A stretch of 64,000 nt of DNA from Rana temporaria (lineage: Eukaryota > Chordata > Amphibia > Anura > Ranidae): the NCBI RefSeq assembly GCF_905171775.1, contig NC_053490.1:156556469-156620468 (forward strand), read 5' to 3'. The notes below the pieces were generated by a model. The model was not told the origin of the DNA. It was given only the letters and a program-made list of their open reading frames with translations, and did no database searches. Both the position numbers and the translations under genes were made by a program. This document shows positions 1-11,370 of this stretch, in pieces (positions within the stretch are counted from its first letter, which is position 1; the number at the start of each line of letters is the position of its first letter).

Positions 1-59
1 AATGGATGCAAATGCTGCACAATGAAATAGCGATGGGTGAATCTGCTTGGGTTCTTTTT

Positions 60-300
60 GTGAGTGCATTATGCTCATATACTTGAGGGTCTGGTATGAG
101 TTTTAATAAGCACTCCATGTAAAAACTCAAAGAAAGTGTGGTGTATTTCTGAAATGTATAGCAGACCCTTATCCAAGCATGTAGCCTAGCTGGCCAGGCA
201 TCAGGCGTGTGCCTCCCCATATAGGCCACATGCTATGAGCATTGGGGGGCATACTTTGCCAGGCGGGACCCCTGGCAAAGCACCTTGCCTATGATAATGG
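60..300. repeat. Dispersed repeat, family R1 (copy 1)
   Basis: Contains the phrases ggtctggtatgag, cagacccttatcc and cccctggcaaagcacctt. The last is found in inverse form near 11050-11073 (aaggtgctttgccaggg), and related wording occurs at 15575-15790, so this is a dispersed repeat present in both orientations. No coding potential is seen. Boundaries are approximate. Confidence 0.5.
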
Positions 301-370
301 AAACAAGGACCACTTCCCCACATCTCTCACCTGGTGGATGTGGAGAGCCATGGATGGACTTGTGAATTAG

Positions 371-651
371 TAATCAGAAGTACTATGTACCCCTTAATCA
401 TACACATTGGAAGTGGATATTTCAGGAACACCTTATTATAAAGGAAGCTTCCATAATCCTATATGTCTCCCCTGCAGACCCCCATATCTACTGGGCCAGA
501 AATGTGGAGAAGGGATTCCATGTGCCAGCACCCACATGCCTTGAGGATCATGGGCTCCCCAAAACAAATAAGCAGCACATTCACGTTTTCTGGTTTCTGT
601 AAGTTGTCAGCCTATTTACCCAGCAACAGACTCTCATGGCAAAGAGATAGT
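371..651. other. No recognised feature
   Basis: A short stretch between repeats. An 82-codon open frame starts at 463 but runs into the MITE beginning at 652 and has no recognisable domain, so I do not call a gene. Confidence 0.5.
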
Positions 652-1390
652 GGGCCGGATTCAGATACGAGATACAACGGCATATCTCCTGATACGCCGT
701 CGTATCTCTGAGTGCGGGCCGTCGTATCTATGCGCCTGATTCAGAGAATCAGTTACGCATAGATTTCCCTATGATCCGACTGGCGTAAGTGTCTTACACC
801 GTCGTATCTTAGGCTGCATATTTACGCTGGCTGCTAGGTGGCGCTTCCGTATAGTTACACAAGGAATATGCTAATTAGGTATTTATGCCGATTCAGAAAC
901 GTACGTCCGGCCGGCTCATTTTTTTTACGTCGTTTACGTTAGGCTTTTTCCGGCGTAAAGTTACCCCTGCTATATGAGGCGTAGCTAATGTTACGTATGA
1001 ATGTCGTACTCGCGCCGAGTTTTGAAATGTTTACGTCGTTTGCGTAAGTCTTTCGCGAATAGGGCTTTGCGTAAGTTGCGTTCACGTCGAAACCAATGAG
1101 GCTTTGTGGCGTAATTTCGAGCATGCGCACTGGGAAACTTTCACGAACGGCGCATGCGCCGTTCACAAAAAACTTAAAATATGTGGGGTCATCTTAAATT
1201 TGAATAAAACACGCCCACAACATTCCCATTTGAATTAGGCAGGCTAATGCCGCCACACATACGTTACACCGCCGTAACTAAGGGTGCAAGTTCTTTCTGC
1301 ATACGGAACTTGCACCCAAAGTTGCGGCGTACCGTATCGCAGATAAGTTACGCCAGCAGATAGATAGAGAAATCTATCTGAATCCGGCCC
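652..1390. mobile_element. PIF/Harbinger-like MITE, copy 1
   Basis: Bounded by inverted ends gggccggattcaga and tctgaatccggccc. Just inside are the family hallmarks: inverted tracts gatacgccgtcgtatc and a GC- and CG-rich body with many tacg/cgta steps. Nine related copies lie in this window, most with 3-bp target duplications; here the flanks (agt/aca) do not match, so the duplication has decayed. No transposase. Superfamily assignment is inferred from the 3-bp duplications of the other copies. Confidence 0.8.
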
Positions 1391-1391
1391 A

Positions 1392-1420
1392 CAGTGTGTG
1401 TGTGTGTGTGTGTGTTTGTG
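1392..1420. repeat. (GT)n microsatellite
   Basis: About ten GT units directly abutting the right end of the preceding MITE; a short AC run follows at about 1567-1580. Confidence 0.9.
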
Positions 1421-1806
1421 AGAGAGGTTTGTGGACAGCTAATTAATGAGGTCTGGCTAACAGATATGTGTGGACCTTGGGATGGGGGTTTATTTCTAAC
1501 TCTCATACCAAACCTCCAGGCCCCAGGGCCCAGATCATAGAGAAAACAAAGTTTGTTTTATTCATAACACACACACACATCCTGCATCCCCCACCATGTG
1601 AGAAACCCAGGTAACTTTATACACAAACCTGCCAGTCAAAGCCTCTATATTTATATTTATATATAGTATATCAATAAAGCATCAATGGCAGTTGCACAAT
1701 TTTGATAGCTTAAAATTGATTTGCGCAACCTTTCGTTAATTTGGTGTAAAAATACATTGGGGCTTTTCATTCATTGGTGTTGGACATCTTTTGTAATGCT
1801 GTATCG
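1421..1806. other. No recognised feature
   Basis: Low-complexity AT-rich DNA with a short (AC)n run and tatatttatat tracts. No gene or clear repeat boundary seen. Confidence 0.5.
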
Positions 1807-2192
1807 TTAAAGAGTAGGTCCAGCCTGGGTGGAAAAAAAAGTTAAAAGTCAGCAATTCCAAATACAGTAGCTGCTGAGTTTTAATATTAGGGTACTTACC
1901 TGTCCAGGGAACCCGTGATATCGGCACCCCAACCGATGTTCAGATCAACTCCTGGGTGCTGTCGCCACCATTCCTGGTAAGGGAACCAGGTAGTGAAGAC
2001 TTTCGGCTTCACTCCTGGTTCACTACTGTGCATGCGCGCTGTACTTTCTAATTGGCTTGGCGACAGGGGAAGGAGGAGGGGGCCGAACTTCTATGAGATC
2101 GGGCCCAACAGTTCCCCTGTTCCAAATGTGGCACCAGAGGGGAGGGAAGCATATGAGCAAGAGTTCCACTTTTGGGTGGAACTCTGCTTTAA
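1807..2192. mobile_element. TTAA-flanked MITE, family T1 (copy 1)
   Basis: Starts and ends with TTAA. Left end ttaaagagtaggtccagcc, right end (reverse complement) ttaaagcagagttccaccc. The body shares the phrases agctgctgactttt and acttacctgtccag with the copy at 40598-41047. A TTAA target fits piggyBac-like elements, but that superfamily call is only an inference. Two overlapping 80-90-codon frames inside are incidental. Confidence 0.75.
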
Positions 2193-2274
2193 GGCAGAAA
2201 AGGCTGCCTCCAGGTGGCCTGCTCTCAATGTATGTATTATTATGTACTTTATGTCAAATTGATGGGATAGTTAC
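2193..2274. other. Flank carrying hAT target site
   Basis: Short AT-rich flank; its last eight bases (atagttac, 2267-2274) are duplicated at 2617-2624 on the far side of the next element. Confidence 0.7.
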
Positions 2275-2616
2275 CAGGGTCGATCCACCCTATAGGCTCA
2301 CTATGCAAGCTGCTTAGGGCCCCGCAAAGCTGCGGAGGGCCCCCCAAATTACTAGAGGCCCCGCCTGGTGAGAAGTCATTTTCGGCCCCTCACCCCGCTG
2401 GCTACATGGGAGAAGAGGTAAGAAGTCAGCACCCCCCCTTCTCACTTTAATGTAAGATGTAATTTCCGACAGCAGAACACCCCCTCCCCCCACTTCTCAA
2501 CTTTAATCCTTAATGTGATGTCACATGCATGTCACTGTTGGCAGCGCCCCCGCTTCTCAACTTTAATGTGACATGTCATTTTGCTTAGGGCCCCAGGGAG
2601 GTCAGGATCGGCACTG
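2275..2616. mobile_element. hAT-like MITE with 8-bp target duplication
   Basis: Ends cagggtcgatcc and (reverse complement) cagtgccgatcc form imperfect terminal inverted repeats. The flanking 8-mer atagttac is present on both sides, as expected for hAT superfamily insertion. The inside holds about three degenerate tandem copies of a unit containing cttctcaactttaatgtgac. Noncoding. Confidence 0.8.
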
Positions 2617-2624
2617 ATAGTTAC

Positions 2625-2980
2625 ACAATGGGGAACACCTTTTACAGAGCTATCTTTTTTGTGGTTAGCATAAAAACATACAAGGAAACTATTGCAAATC
2701 ATTGTATATGTATTTATTTTGTAGATATGCATGTGAACGTGACAATGTAAGCAATCATATTGATGTGTGTTCACGCTTTAAACACCATCATTCCTTGCAG
2801 CATTGCACAGCTAGTCGTAATCAGAGATCTGAAAGCCACCAGAAAGATATACATCCTCTTTGTTTACAAGATTGTTTCACTTTACTTTAAAACCCAACCC
2901 ATTGGGACAGCGTTGATTTAATCCCCCCTCCCCTGAATCAATGGCTCATTGTATTGTTTGAATGAGGATTGATACATTTA
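2625..2980. other. No recognised feature
   Basis: AT-rich DNA without a clear repeat. Small open frames on both strands show no domain. Confidence 0.5.
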
Positions 2981-3262
2981 GCCCAGGTTCATACTGGGTA
3001 CGATTTGCTTCGATTTGAGATGCGATTTCACATGTGAAATCGCATCTCAAATCGGCGGCATTTGCCGGCAATTGTCGGCAATGACACCGTCCTAATCGGT
3101 GCGACGCCTACTTTTTGCGATTTCAGGCTGCGATTTACATTAACATCTGTGCAGAAACCTGTACAGATGTCTCTTAAATCGCGGCCATAATCGGGACTGT
3201 CCGTGCGAGTTCAGCTGAACTCGCACGGCTTCACTCCCGCAGCCCAGTGTGAACCAGGGCTG
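2981..3262. mobile_element. MITE with subterminal perfect palindrome (family M1)
   Basis: Inverted ends agcccaggttcatactggg and (reverse complement) agccctggttcacactggg. A 44-nt perfect palindrome, centre at 3032/3033, occupies 3011-3054. A related element with the same outer wording (gctggttcacactgggg) lies at 50402-50668. Noncoding. Confidence 0.7.
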
Positions 3263-3602
3263 AGGGTTATCCAAGGGAACACAATAGATTACCAGGTTAC
3301 TAGCCAAAAAAAGTTAGGTGGCTTGGTGCAATACCGCCCTATGCAAGAAGATTGTGTTTCCTTTATGCGTTTGAAAGTGTTACTAAATCCAGTAATATGA
3401 AAATAGTTCATCTACCCCCCCCCCCCCTCCATGCCCACAGCTTATAAATCGTATTTTTACATTAAAATATTGCCACTATATACCTATTTGAATGATCTGC
3501 ATACCACAGTTACATAATAAACTGCACAGTTTCTTCAGTTCTGGGAGTTGAGGAACGTGGAGAAACTTCTCTCCAGCATAAAAGACACAACTGAGCATGT
3601 GG
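3263..3602. other. No gene; poly(C) tract
   Basis: Includes a pure C run of 12-13 bases near 3415-3427. No coding signal. Confidence 0.5.
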
Positions 3603-3618
3603 CGGTTAAGGTTGTCTA

Positions 3619-5705
3619 AAAATTAATATATAATAATATATTAATGGGGCGCTCAAAAATGTATAATACAAAAACATTTGATTATTTAGTGATATAAACA
3701 CCAGCCTGCCCACACCATCTGAATTACTAAAAATGGTGTTTTTTTTTTTTTGGAACGAATATAATAAATTAATGAATGATAGAGTGCACTAATAACATGT
3801 AAACCACGGGTAATTGTTGTGAAACAACTGTGAACATGACTGTGTAAACCCAATTATTATATTGACTCTATACCCAACTGAATGGGACTAGAACCATAAA
3901 GTGATGCTGCTTGGAAAGCAATAGCCAAAACAAAACAGAACTGAACCAGTCCTAATAAAGTCCTTAACCACTTCCTTACTAGGCACTTAAACCCTTTCCT
4001 GACCAGAGGACTTTTTGCGATTCGGCACTGCGTCGCTTTAACTGACAATTGCGCGGTCGTGCGACGTGGCTCCCAAACAAAATTAACGTCCTTTTTTCCC
4101 CACAAATAGAGCTTTCTTTTGGTGGTATTTGATCACCTCTGCGGTTTTTATTTTTTGCGCTATAAACAAAAATAGAGCGACAATTTTGAAAAAAAAAAAA
4201 ATTTTACTTGTTGCTATAATAAATAGCTCAATTTTTTTTTACGTTTTTTTTTTATCCTCAGTCTAGGCCGATACGTATTCTACATATTTTTAGTTAAAAA
4301 AAAAAAATCGCAATAAGCGACTGGTTTGCGCAAAAGTTATAGCGCCTACAAAATAAGGGACAGAATTATTATTGTTTTTATTTTTTTACTAGAAATGGCG
4401 GCGATCTGCGACTTTTATTGGGACTGCGACGTTATGGCAGACACATCGGACACTTTTGACACATTTTTGGCGCCATTCACATTTATACTGCAATCAGTGC
4501 TATAAATATGCACTAATTACTGTATAAATGTGACTGGCAGGGAAGGGGTTAACACTAGGGGGTGAGGAAGGGGTTAAATGTGTACCCTAATATTAGTGTT
4601 CTAACTGTGGGGGAAGGGGGGTGACTGGGGGGGGTGACCGATCTGTGTCTCTATGTACAAGAGACACAGATCCGTCTCCTCTCTCCCCTGACAGCACCGC
4701 TGTCTGCGAGAGCCGGGAATGAGAGATGATCTCATATGTAAACATATGAGATCATCTCTCATTGGCCGCACAGATCGCCTAGGAAACGGCCACTCCGATT
4801 GGCCGTTCACGGCGATCTGTGACTGGCTGTGTCCAAGGGACACGGCCAGCACAGCAGTTCCCCGCTGCGCGCTCAGGAGCGCGCGCGGGGAACGTGCAAA
4901 GGGGCGGCCGTAAAAAGACGGCCCGTTAGAGATTGGGAGCCGCGCTGCGGCCGTACAAAGTCGTACGGCCGTCAGCAAGTGGTTAAAAGGAAATGTGTGA
5001 ATAAACACAATAATAATGACAATATTGGTGGTGGTTTTCTTGAAAAACATTCATTGCGGGAACCAATCCAAAACTTAAAGTGACTTGCTACATTCACCTT
5101 CACCACAGTTGCAAACAATAAATGACACCCAAAAAGTGCTCAAGGTAAGGATGGCAGCTTACCAGAACACATTGACCCTTTTAATTAAAAAAGAGGTCTA
5201 ATGTGCTTGTTTTATATTGGATGATGGCAGATAGAGGGAATTGATGCAGACAAGATCAGAACTTCTCATACACTGGCAGGCTCAAATCAGGATATGCAAA
5301 TAACAAGATAGACCGAACATAGTGTAACCCCATTTAATCACTTTATGGTTCTAGTCCCATTCAGTTGGGTATAGAGTCAATATAATAATTGGGTTTACAC
5401 GGTCATGTTCACATTTGTTTCACAACAATTACCCATGGTTTACATGTTATTGGTGCACTCTATCATTCATTAATTCTATTTGTTCCAAAAAAAAAAATCT
5501 ATATTTTCACACACCATTTTTAGTCATTCGGATGGTGTGGGCAGGCTGGTGTTTATATCACTAAATAATCAAATGTTTTTGTATTATTAATTTTTGATAT
5601 TATTATATTTTTTTCACTACGTCTTTCCAGTTTGGTCAGTTAGGGACAGCAGCTTTTATTTAATATTTTTTATTTATCAGGCGTGAGATTTATACACATT
5701 CTTCA
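3619..5705. mobile_element. Foldback element A, interrupted by a TTAA element
   Basis: Left arm about 3640-3905 and right arm about 5340-5608 are inverted copies (matching phrases: atttgattatttagtgat, cagcctgcccacacc, gactctatacccaactgaa). After the right arm an unpaired tail runs to 5705. The flanks carry a 16-bp duplication with one mismatch, cggttaaggttgtcta (3603-3618) and cggttgaggttgtcta (5706-5721). The outer arm contains ggggcgctc. The arm spacing is inflated by the nested TTAA element at 3964-4986. Long duplications and a one-sided tail suggest RNA-mediated insertion rather than cut-and-paste; that is inference. Confidence 0.75.
3964..4986 (+). mobile_element. Long TTAA element, family T2 (copy 1)
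   Basis: TTAA at both ends; left ttaaccacttcc and right aagtggttaa are inverted repeats. The body carries the family phrases ggtggtatttgatcacctc, aggccgatacgtattc and aaaagttatagcg, seen again at 27760-28743, 28831-29690, 32090-32884 and 35506-36106. A 21-bp perfect hairpin sits at 4719-4762. The open frame of 149 codons at 4601-5050 spans the element end and is not credible. Nested inside foldback A. Confidence 0.8.
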
Positions 5706-5725
5706 CGGTTGAGGTTGTCTACCTT

Positions 5726-7202
5726 GTGCAAACAGGGAGACCATATATGAAGCGCTGAAATAAGGGCATCAGTGTCACGGCAATGATTAGTAAAAAGTCA
5801 ATTTTATTGCCATGAAAACATTAAAAGGTAACACAACGGGCCTGATCCACAAAAGGGATATGCCGGCGTATATACTGATACGCCATCGTATCCCTGTTTC
5901 TATCTATGGAACTGATCCACAGAATCAGTTTCTCATAGATAGGCAGAAGATCCGACATGTGTAAGGGACTTACACTGTCGGATCTTAGGATGCAGTACCG
6001 CAGCCGCCGCTGGGGGCATTTCTCGTCGAAATCCAGCGTCGGGTATGCAAATTAGCACTTACGGAGATCCACGAAGCTTTTAAGCTTCGTTTTTTCTCCG
6101 TAAGTATTAGTTTACCGTCGCAAAATTAGGGCTGCTTTTACAAAGTGTAAAGTTAGTACACCATGTAAAAGTAGACCCTTCTTTCCCGCGACGCTGTCAA
6201 TTTTTTTTTTACATTTTTTTTTTCCCGCCGCATCTCTTTTTTTTCCCGACGCAACTTTTTTTACCCGGCGCGATTCACAAAACTCGGCCTAACGTAATTT
6301 CGCGCAATGCACGTCGGGAAAATCGCTTTGGGAGCATGCGCAGTACGTCCGGCGCGGGAGCGCGCCTAATTTAAATGGGACTCGCCCCATTAGATTAGGA
6401 ACGCCTTGCGCCGGACGGATTTAAGTTACACCGCTCAAAATTTCTAGGTAAGTGCTTTGTGGATCGGGCACTTAAGTAGAGATTTTGCGGCGGTGTAACT
6501 TAAATGCCAAAAGTTAAGTTACGGCCGGTTTTTGTGGATCAGGCCCAACATTCCTCCGTTGCCAGGATAGAAAATAAACAGTCAATCAGCATTACTCCGC
6601 AGTAGAGATGGAGAAATAAGAGTGAGAAAGCTAAGCAGTGGATACTACGTTAGAGCAGCATGCAGGACGCCAGATGACAGGGAGGCGTGCTGCAAAGGAT
6701 GAAACTCACGTTGGATCGCTGTGCTCTGCTCACAGTGGCAAAGAGGGGGAGAAACTCAACCAGATGGAGGTGGTGAGGTGACCAAATGTAGCTAATGACA
6801 GCCAGAAGCTATCATTGATGGATCCCCGATGCACAGTACGTGTAAGCTGGAGCTTCCTGGGCGTGACGTCAAAACGATACCAGGAAGTTTCATCCTTTGC
6901 AGCACGCCTCCCTGTCATCTGGTGTCCTGCATGCTGCTCTAAGGTATTATCCACTGCTTAGCTTTCTGACTGTTATTTCTCCATCTCTACTGCGGAGTAA
7001 TGCTGATTGACTGTTTATTTTCTATCCTGGCAACGGAGGAATGTTGTGTTACCTTTTGCACATGTTTTCCATCACATCACTCCTGATGTGTTCACCATAT
7101 AGCTGCTGATTGTGGTTGGGCAGGACTTTCTACACCTTGTAGTCAATTTTTTTATTCATCACATACAATCCTGTCATTTGGCGCCAGACTTTTTTTGTTG
7201 TT
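5726..7202. mobile_element. Foldback element B, interrupted by a MITE
   Basis: Flanked by an exact 17-bp direct repeat, ttgaggttgtctacctt (5709-5725 and 7203-7219). The left arm (5822-5837 plus 6547-6700) pairs with the right arm (about 6890-7055): aaaaggtaacacaac/gttgtgttacctttt and aacagtcaatcagcattac against its complement. The MITE at 5838-6546 splits the left arm. The outer left part contains aagcgctgaaataa. The right tail ends ggcgccagactttttttg, similar to the tail of element C (gcgcatcagactttttt). Confidence 0.8.
5838..6546. mobile_element. PIF/Harbinger-like MITE, copy 2
   Basis: Ends gggcctgatccacaaaa and ttttgtggatcaggccc. The 3-bp duplication AAC (5835-5837, 6547-6549) is confirmed by the intact empty site in the opposite arm of foldback B, where the same sequence runs uninterrupted. 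Confidence 0.9.
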
Positions 7203-7239
7203 TTGAGGTTGTCTACCTTACCTGTTCTTTCCAAGGTAG

Positions 7240-7395
7240 ACATTGCAGGAGGGGGAGGATCTATGCATACACGATAAAACAGCCTTTTTACACAATGCAG
7301 AGGATTAACACTTAAAGTTCCACAGTGGGTATAACAAGCATGCTATTTTGCATATACAGGCAGATTTTACTGTCGTGGGTTTAGTAAAACTTTAA
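7240..7395 (-). mobile_element. Truncated TTAA MITE, family T3
   Basis: Read on the minus strand it starts ttaaagttttactaaaccca and continues with aatcctctgcattgtgtaa, matching the intact copy at 41044-41559. Only one end is present. Confidence 0.65.
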
Positions 7396-7399
7396 GCCC

Positions 7400-7876
7400 T
7401 TAAAGTGATTGTACAGGCTCGTTTTTTTCCTATAAAAATAATAAACATGTTATAATTTCCTACTCTGCTGCAGTGGATTTTCACAGGACAGCCTGGATTC
7501 TCCTCTTCTTGGGTCCCCCTTCTGAGATTCTGGCCCCTCCCTCCTGTTCAGTGCCCCCACAGCAAGCAGCTTACTATGGGGGAAATCCGAGCCGAGTCAC
7601 AGCTCCCTGCGTCCATTTAGACACAGAGCCCCGACCCTCTCTCCCCTAATTGGCAAGCTGACTTTTATTGACAGCAGCAGGAGCCAATGGTACCGCAGCT
7701 GCATCTCAGCCAATCAGGAAGGAAAATCTCAGAGGGCTGAGACACTTGTGGACATCGCTGGACAGAGAAAGACCTTTAGGTAAGTATTAGGGGGGCTGCT
7801 GCACACATGAGCTTTTTATCTTAATGCATAGAATGCATTAAGATAAAAAAAACTTCTGCCTTTACAACCCCTTTAA
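7400..7876. mobile_element. TTAA-flanked MITE, family T4
   Basis: Left end ttaaagtgattgtacagg and right end (reverse complement) ttaaaggggttgtaaaggc. TTAA on both sides. Internal hairpin ttatcttaatgcat/atgcattaagataa near 7818-7850. No coding potential. Confidence 0.75.
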
Positions 7877-8844
7877 TGTCTGAAGTGTGGAGTGTATTTT
7901 TAGGTAAGAACATGCTGTTTAGTTTCTCAAGTAAAAAGTAACATAACATTTAGAAGTGCTAGATGTGGAATGAAAAAAGCTATCTATAAATATAAGGTAG
8001 CTTCCTGAGGCCCATTTGCTCAATATTATTTCAGGAAAATGTTGGTTATAGATTATAAAGTACAAGCAAAGAGGGAATTATGAAATAAATAAGAACAAAA
8101 TATGAGTTTAAATGAATGTAGAGTGGTTTTGTACATTTTGTATTTGTTTTTCTTACTATACTTAGGGCAACACTTTTTAAAAATACTTTTGTAAGTAAGT
8201 AAATATGATGTATTTGCAAACAAATATTGTATTTTAATTTTCAGTCAAAAAGAGTTCCATAGATGACATGTTTTGGACTGCTGGGACAGTGCCAGTACTC
8301 TTTCCCAAAGATGGTTTATCCCTGACTGTGTCCCGAGATCATAGCATGCTCAGTAGCTCAAAAAATGTATTAACTGAGGGGATCATGGCCAAGAGTGGGC
8401 AGCTCCCACATAATTAGGAATGAGACCAATCCAAAACTGTGCATGGTCTGATTTGGAAACAACCCAGAAAGTGGGCACAATCTGGGTAGGACCCCCCTCA
8501 AAAGGTAGACATGTTAATTATGGGTGTTGGGTGGGGTTGACAGTATCCCAGGAACCAAGAAGAATATATGGGAAAGTATAATGATCCTGGGCCCCCTTTA
8601 CTATGTTTCCCAGGCTATCTGTATCTGCATTGCTGAAAATATCTATTTACAGAGCTAAGTAGGTCAAGCTCACCCTCTGCATGTCTTCATTTTTCGATTT
8701 GTACAATGTATACGTTGGTGAGGAAGAGTCTGAAGGCAAACATCTTCTGCTGTTTCACTGTAAAAAAAAACAGTTTTATACAAAAAAGAGTTGATAGAAA
8801 AAACTAACCAAAAAAAAACATTACAACTTACCTTTAAAAGAAAA
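7877..8844. other. No recognised feature
   Basis: Mostly low-repeat, AT-rich DNA with no credible open frame. It could be single-copy sequence. Confidence 0.45.
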
Positions 8845-9327
8845 CTCTAATTTATTTAAAGCATAGCGCCAGAGATCTACATACCCATAGGCTTCACAGC
8901 TTCACACCACTTGAGAAACAACTTATATTCAGACATGGAGGGCTTCGACATATCCAGGGCAGGCTGCAGTACTGAGTTAAAATCTCCTACAAGAATTGTA
9001 GGATAAATTGGTAAAGAGGAGAGCTTTGTACTATATGAACCCCATGTACAGAGGTGTGTAGGATGATAAACTGGCCCTTGGGATCCGTGATCACCTGATG
9101 ACAGGTAAAGGGAAGTCTCTTACGAATCAGAATCACCACTCCCTGGGCATAACTGGAATATGTGGAGTGATAATTATGGGAGACCCATTGTTTTTTAAGG
9201 GCCAAGATTTTCAAGCCCATCAGATGACATGTGGTTTTAATTGTTAAATCTGTTCAAAAATCAAGGCTCTTTTGAACTTCGAGTTCAGACCCTGGATATT
9301 CCAGGAGCAAACAATTAAATCAGCCAT
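8845..9327 (-). pseudogene. L1/Tx1-like LINE ORF2, endonuclease-domain fragment
   Basis: Minus-strand translation starting at the ATG at 9327-9325 gives MADLIVCSWNIQGLNSKFKR, the first motif (WNIQGLNS) of L1-type APE endonucleases. Further along, in other frames because of indels, are YSSYAQGVVILIRKRLPF and then LVGDFNSV; GDFN (codons at 8976-8987) is the catalytic motif of the family. Stops and frameshifts separate these blocks and the reverse transcriptase is missing, so it is a dead fragment. The L1/Tx1 assignment is from motif order and spacing; the exact clade is uncertain. Confidence 0.85.
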
Positions 9328-11040
9328 AGAGTAATATCAGCATCATTGGGGCATGGATAGGGAGGGGGAACAGAACCGTCCAGACTTCGGCCATGGCCGC
9401 ACATCGTAGGTTAAACATCATTTGTGCATTCACATTCATCCATCCACACAGCATACACACAGCAACAAAATGATATACATGCCAAAAGGCAACAACAACC
9501 CTGCACTCCTGAAAAACAGAGCGGGCCTAGACCCTAAACTTGTACCATGTGCATGGCCTGTTTCAAGAAACCAAAAAGACAAGCAGAAAATGTGTTGTGT
9601 ATTGTATCTATTTTTTTGTGAATGAGTAACTAGGGGTACTATGCACCCCTTCCTATCTGGGATACTTCTTATTTTAAAGGGGCTTGCAGATTCAGGTTGC
9701 CTCTCAACAACACCACATACACCTGGCCAGGAATGTTGGAAAGAGATTCTTGTTCTTATGTAACAGCACTGGTGAACGGAGTGAACCACAACTGCAGTTA
9801 GCAAGGACTTCAATGCGCTTACTTATGTGACAACTCAGTATTGGCCCCAGGCGTCACTCCTGGCAACAAGAGTTTGGGGATCTCTACATCATCTTTCTGT
9901 CACATAAAGAAAAGCGTTGAGCTACTAAGGATGGACGCATTACAACATACGACCAGAGCTCAGCGTTTAAAAATATAATATACTTCAAGGTCAATATTCC
10001 AATACACCTCTATATGCAAGTGATTATCAGTAAGGGACCCCAGGCGTCACTCCACACAAACAGGAGTTTGGGGGTTCTCTACATCACATAAGTTTGAGCA
10101 TATAGGGATGTATTAGGCCACTAAGGGAGATGCTATGAAATAGCATCAACCCTTAGAATAGAAAAGTTAGAGCGAACACGTTCAAACAATTAGGACAAGG
10201 CCTATTAGGGATTTGTATTTATGTCAAGCTCGTAGTAAATAGGAGTTGAAGTAAAAACTAGTACTTGCGTATAAGAGGCACAATAGTTAAAGTAATAGTA
10301 CTTGCGTATGAGAGGCAATATAGCTCAGGTAATTATAGTTACATACATGAGGTAAATATTGTAGACGTAATAGTAGTTGCATATGAGAGGCAATATAGCT
10401 TAGATAATTATAGTTGCATATATGAGGTAAATGTTGCTCTAGTAATTTGAGGGTAGCTGACCCTTTAAGGTACTCCTTAGCAAACAGTCCTTAGCACAGC
10501 AGTATCTCCAACATAGCATGTTGATATCCACACAGCATATTTAGTAACACAATTGTAATAGATGGAACACTAGCAGTAGATCTTCTTATAGGACTACAAG
10601 TGATACAATGGCTACTTATGCGTTTGTAGGCTTCTATGCAGGAGGTAGAGGATCTGTGGTGTAGGGTGTACAGCAAGGCCTCAAGGTTTTCCCCAGCAAT
10701 GCTCTGTTGCAATAGGTGCATTAGCACCAAAGTAGTCGTTTCCTGGAGCGGTGTTGCAGCATGGGGAGCGATGACAGCGGTATCAGTAGCGTGGCCGAGC
10801 TACGGCTGACAATAATAGAACAGGGATTGAGTGTAAAGCCAATGCCTTTATAGGCATGTCAGCAGGTGTAGTGCATCGCACTGAATTTGAAAGGAGCACC
10901 GTCCTAGGCGCACTTCCGCGTTCCACAGTGGAATGCATGGGACGCCGCGCAATTACGTCATCGCGCTATCGCCGTAATGCGTTCCAGCGGGGAATGCAAT
11001 ACAGGAAGTAACAGGCGCGCATAGTGCCTGTTACATCTTA
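9328..11040 (-). other. Probable 5' part or flank of the L1-like element
   Basis: Lies upstream of the ORF2 start on the minus strand. It holds two copies of a block with ccccaggcgtcactcc and ggagtttgggg (about 9847 and 10029) and a 75-bp tandem repeat. A GC-rich end near 10900-11000 has cgcgttcc and cgtaatgcgttcc. No ORF1 protein is recognisable, so its membership of the LINE is inference. Confidence 0.4.
10269..10446. repeat. Tandem repeat, ~75-bp period
   Basis: gagaggcaatatagct at 10310 recurs at 10385, followed by aattatagtt and atgaggtaaat in each unit; a shorter degenerate unit precedes. About 2.3 copies. Confidence 0.8.
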
Positions 11041-11044
11041 TTAA

Positions 11045-11370
11045 CATGAAGATAAGGTGCTTTGCCAGGGGGCCCCTTAGCAATTTACCCTCCCAATGTT
11101 GAGGGCATATGACCTGGTATTGTTCAGGAGGGGGTATGGGTCAGAGAGGTTTCATGCTCGGGTAAGGATTCAGTATGGATTTGTGTTAAAACCACACCAT
11201 TTTTATGTGTGTTTTTATTTTGTGTCCCCCTTAAAATTCATACCAGACCCTCATCAAGGAAAATGGTCTGGTATGTAATTTTGGAGAAACCTCATACTTT
11301 TTGTTTTGTTTTTCATGAGGTTCCTCTTAAACACATACCAGACCCTAATCTAAGATAGGGGTCTGCTGTA
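11045..11370. repeat. Dispersed repeat, family R1 (copy 2, inverted)
   Basis: aaggtgctttgccaggg is the inverse of the phrase at about 270 in copy 1. cataccagaccctcatc and acataccagaccctaatc occur here twice, as in the R1 family. Confidence 0.5.

Noticed and set aside
4601..5050. 149-codon minus-strand frame
   Set aside because: Crosses the right end of a TTAA element and includes its inverted repeats and hairpin; not a gene.
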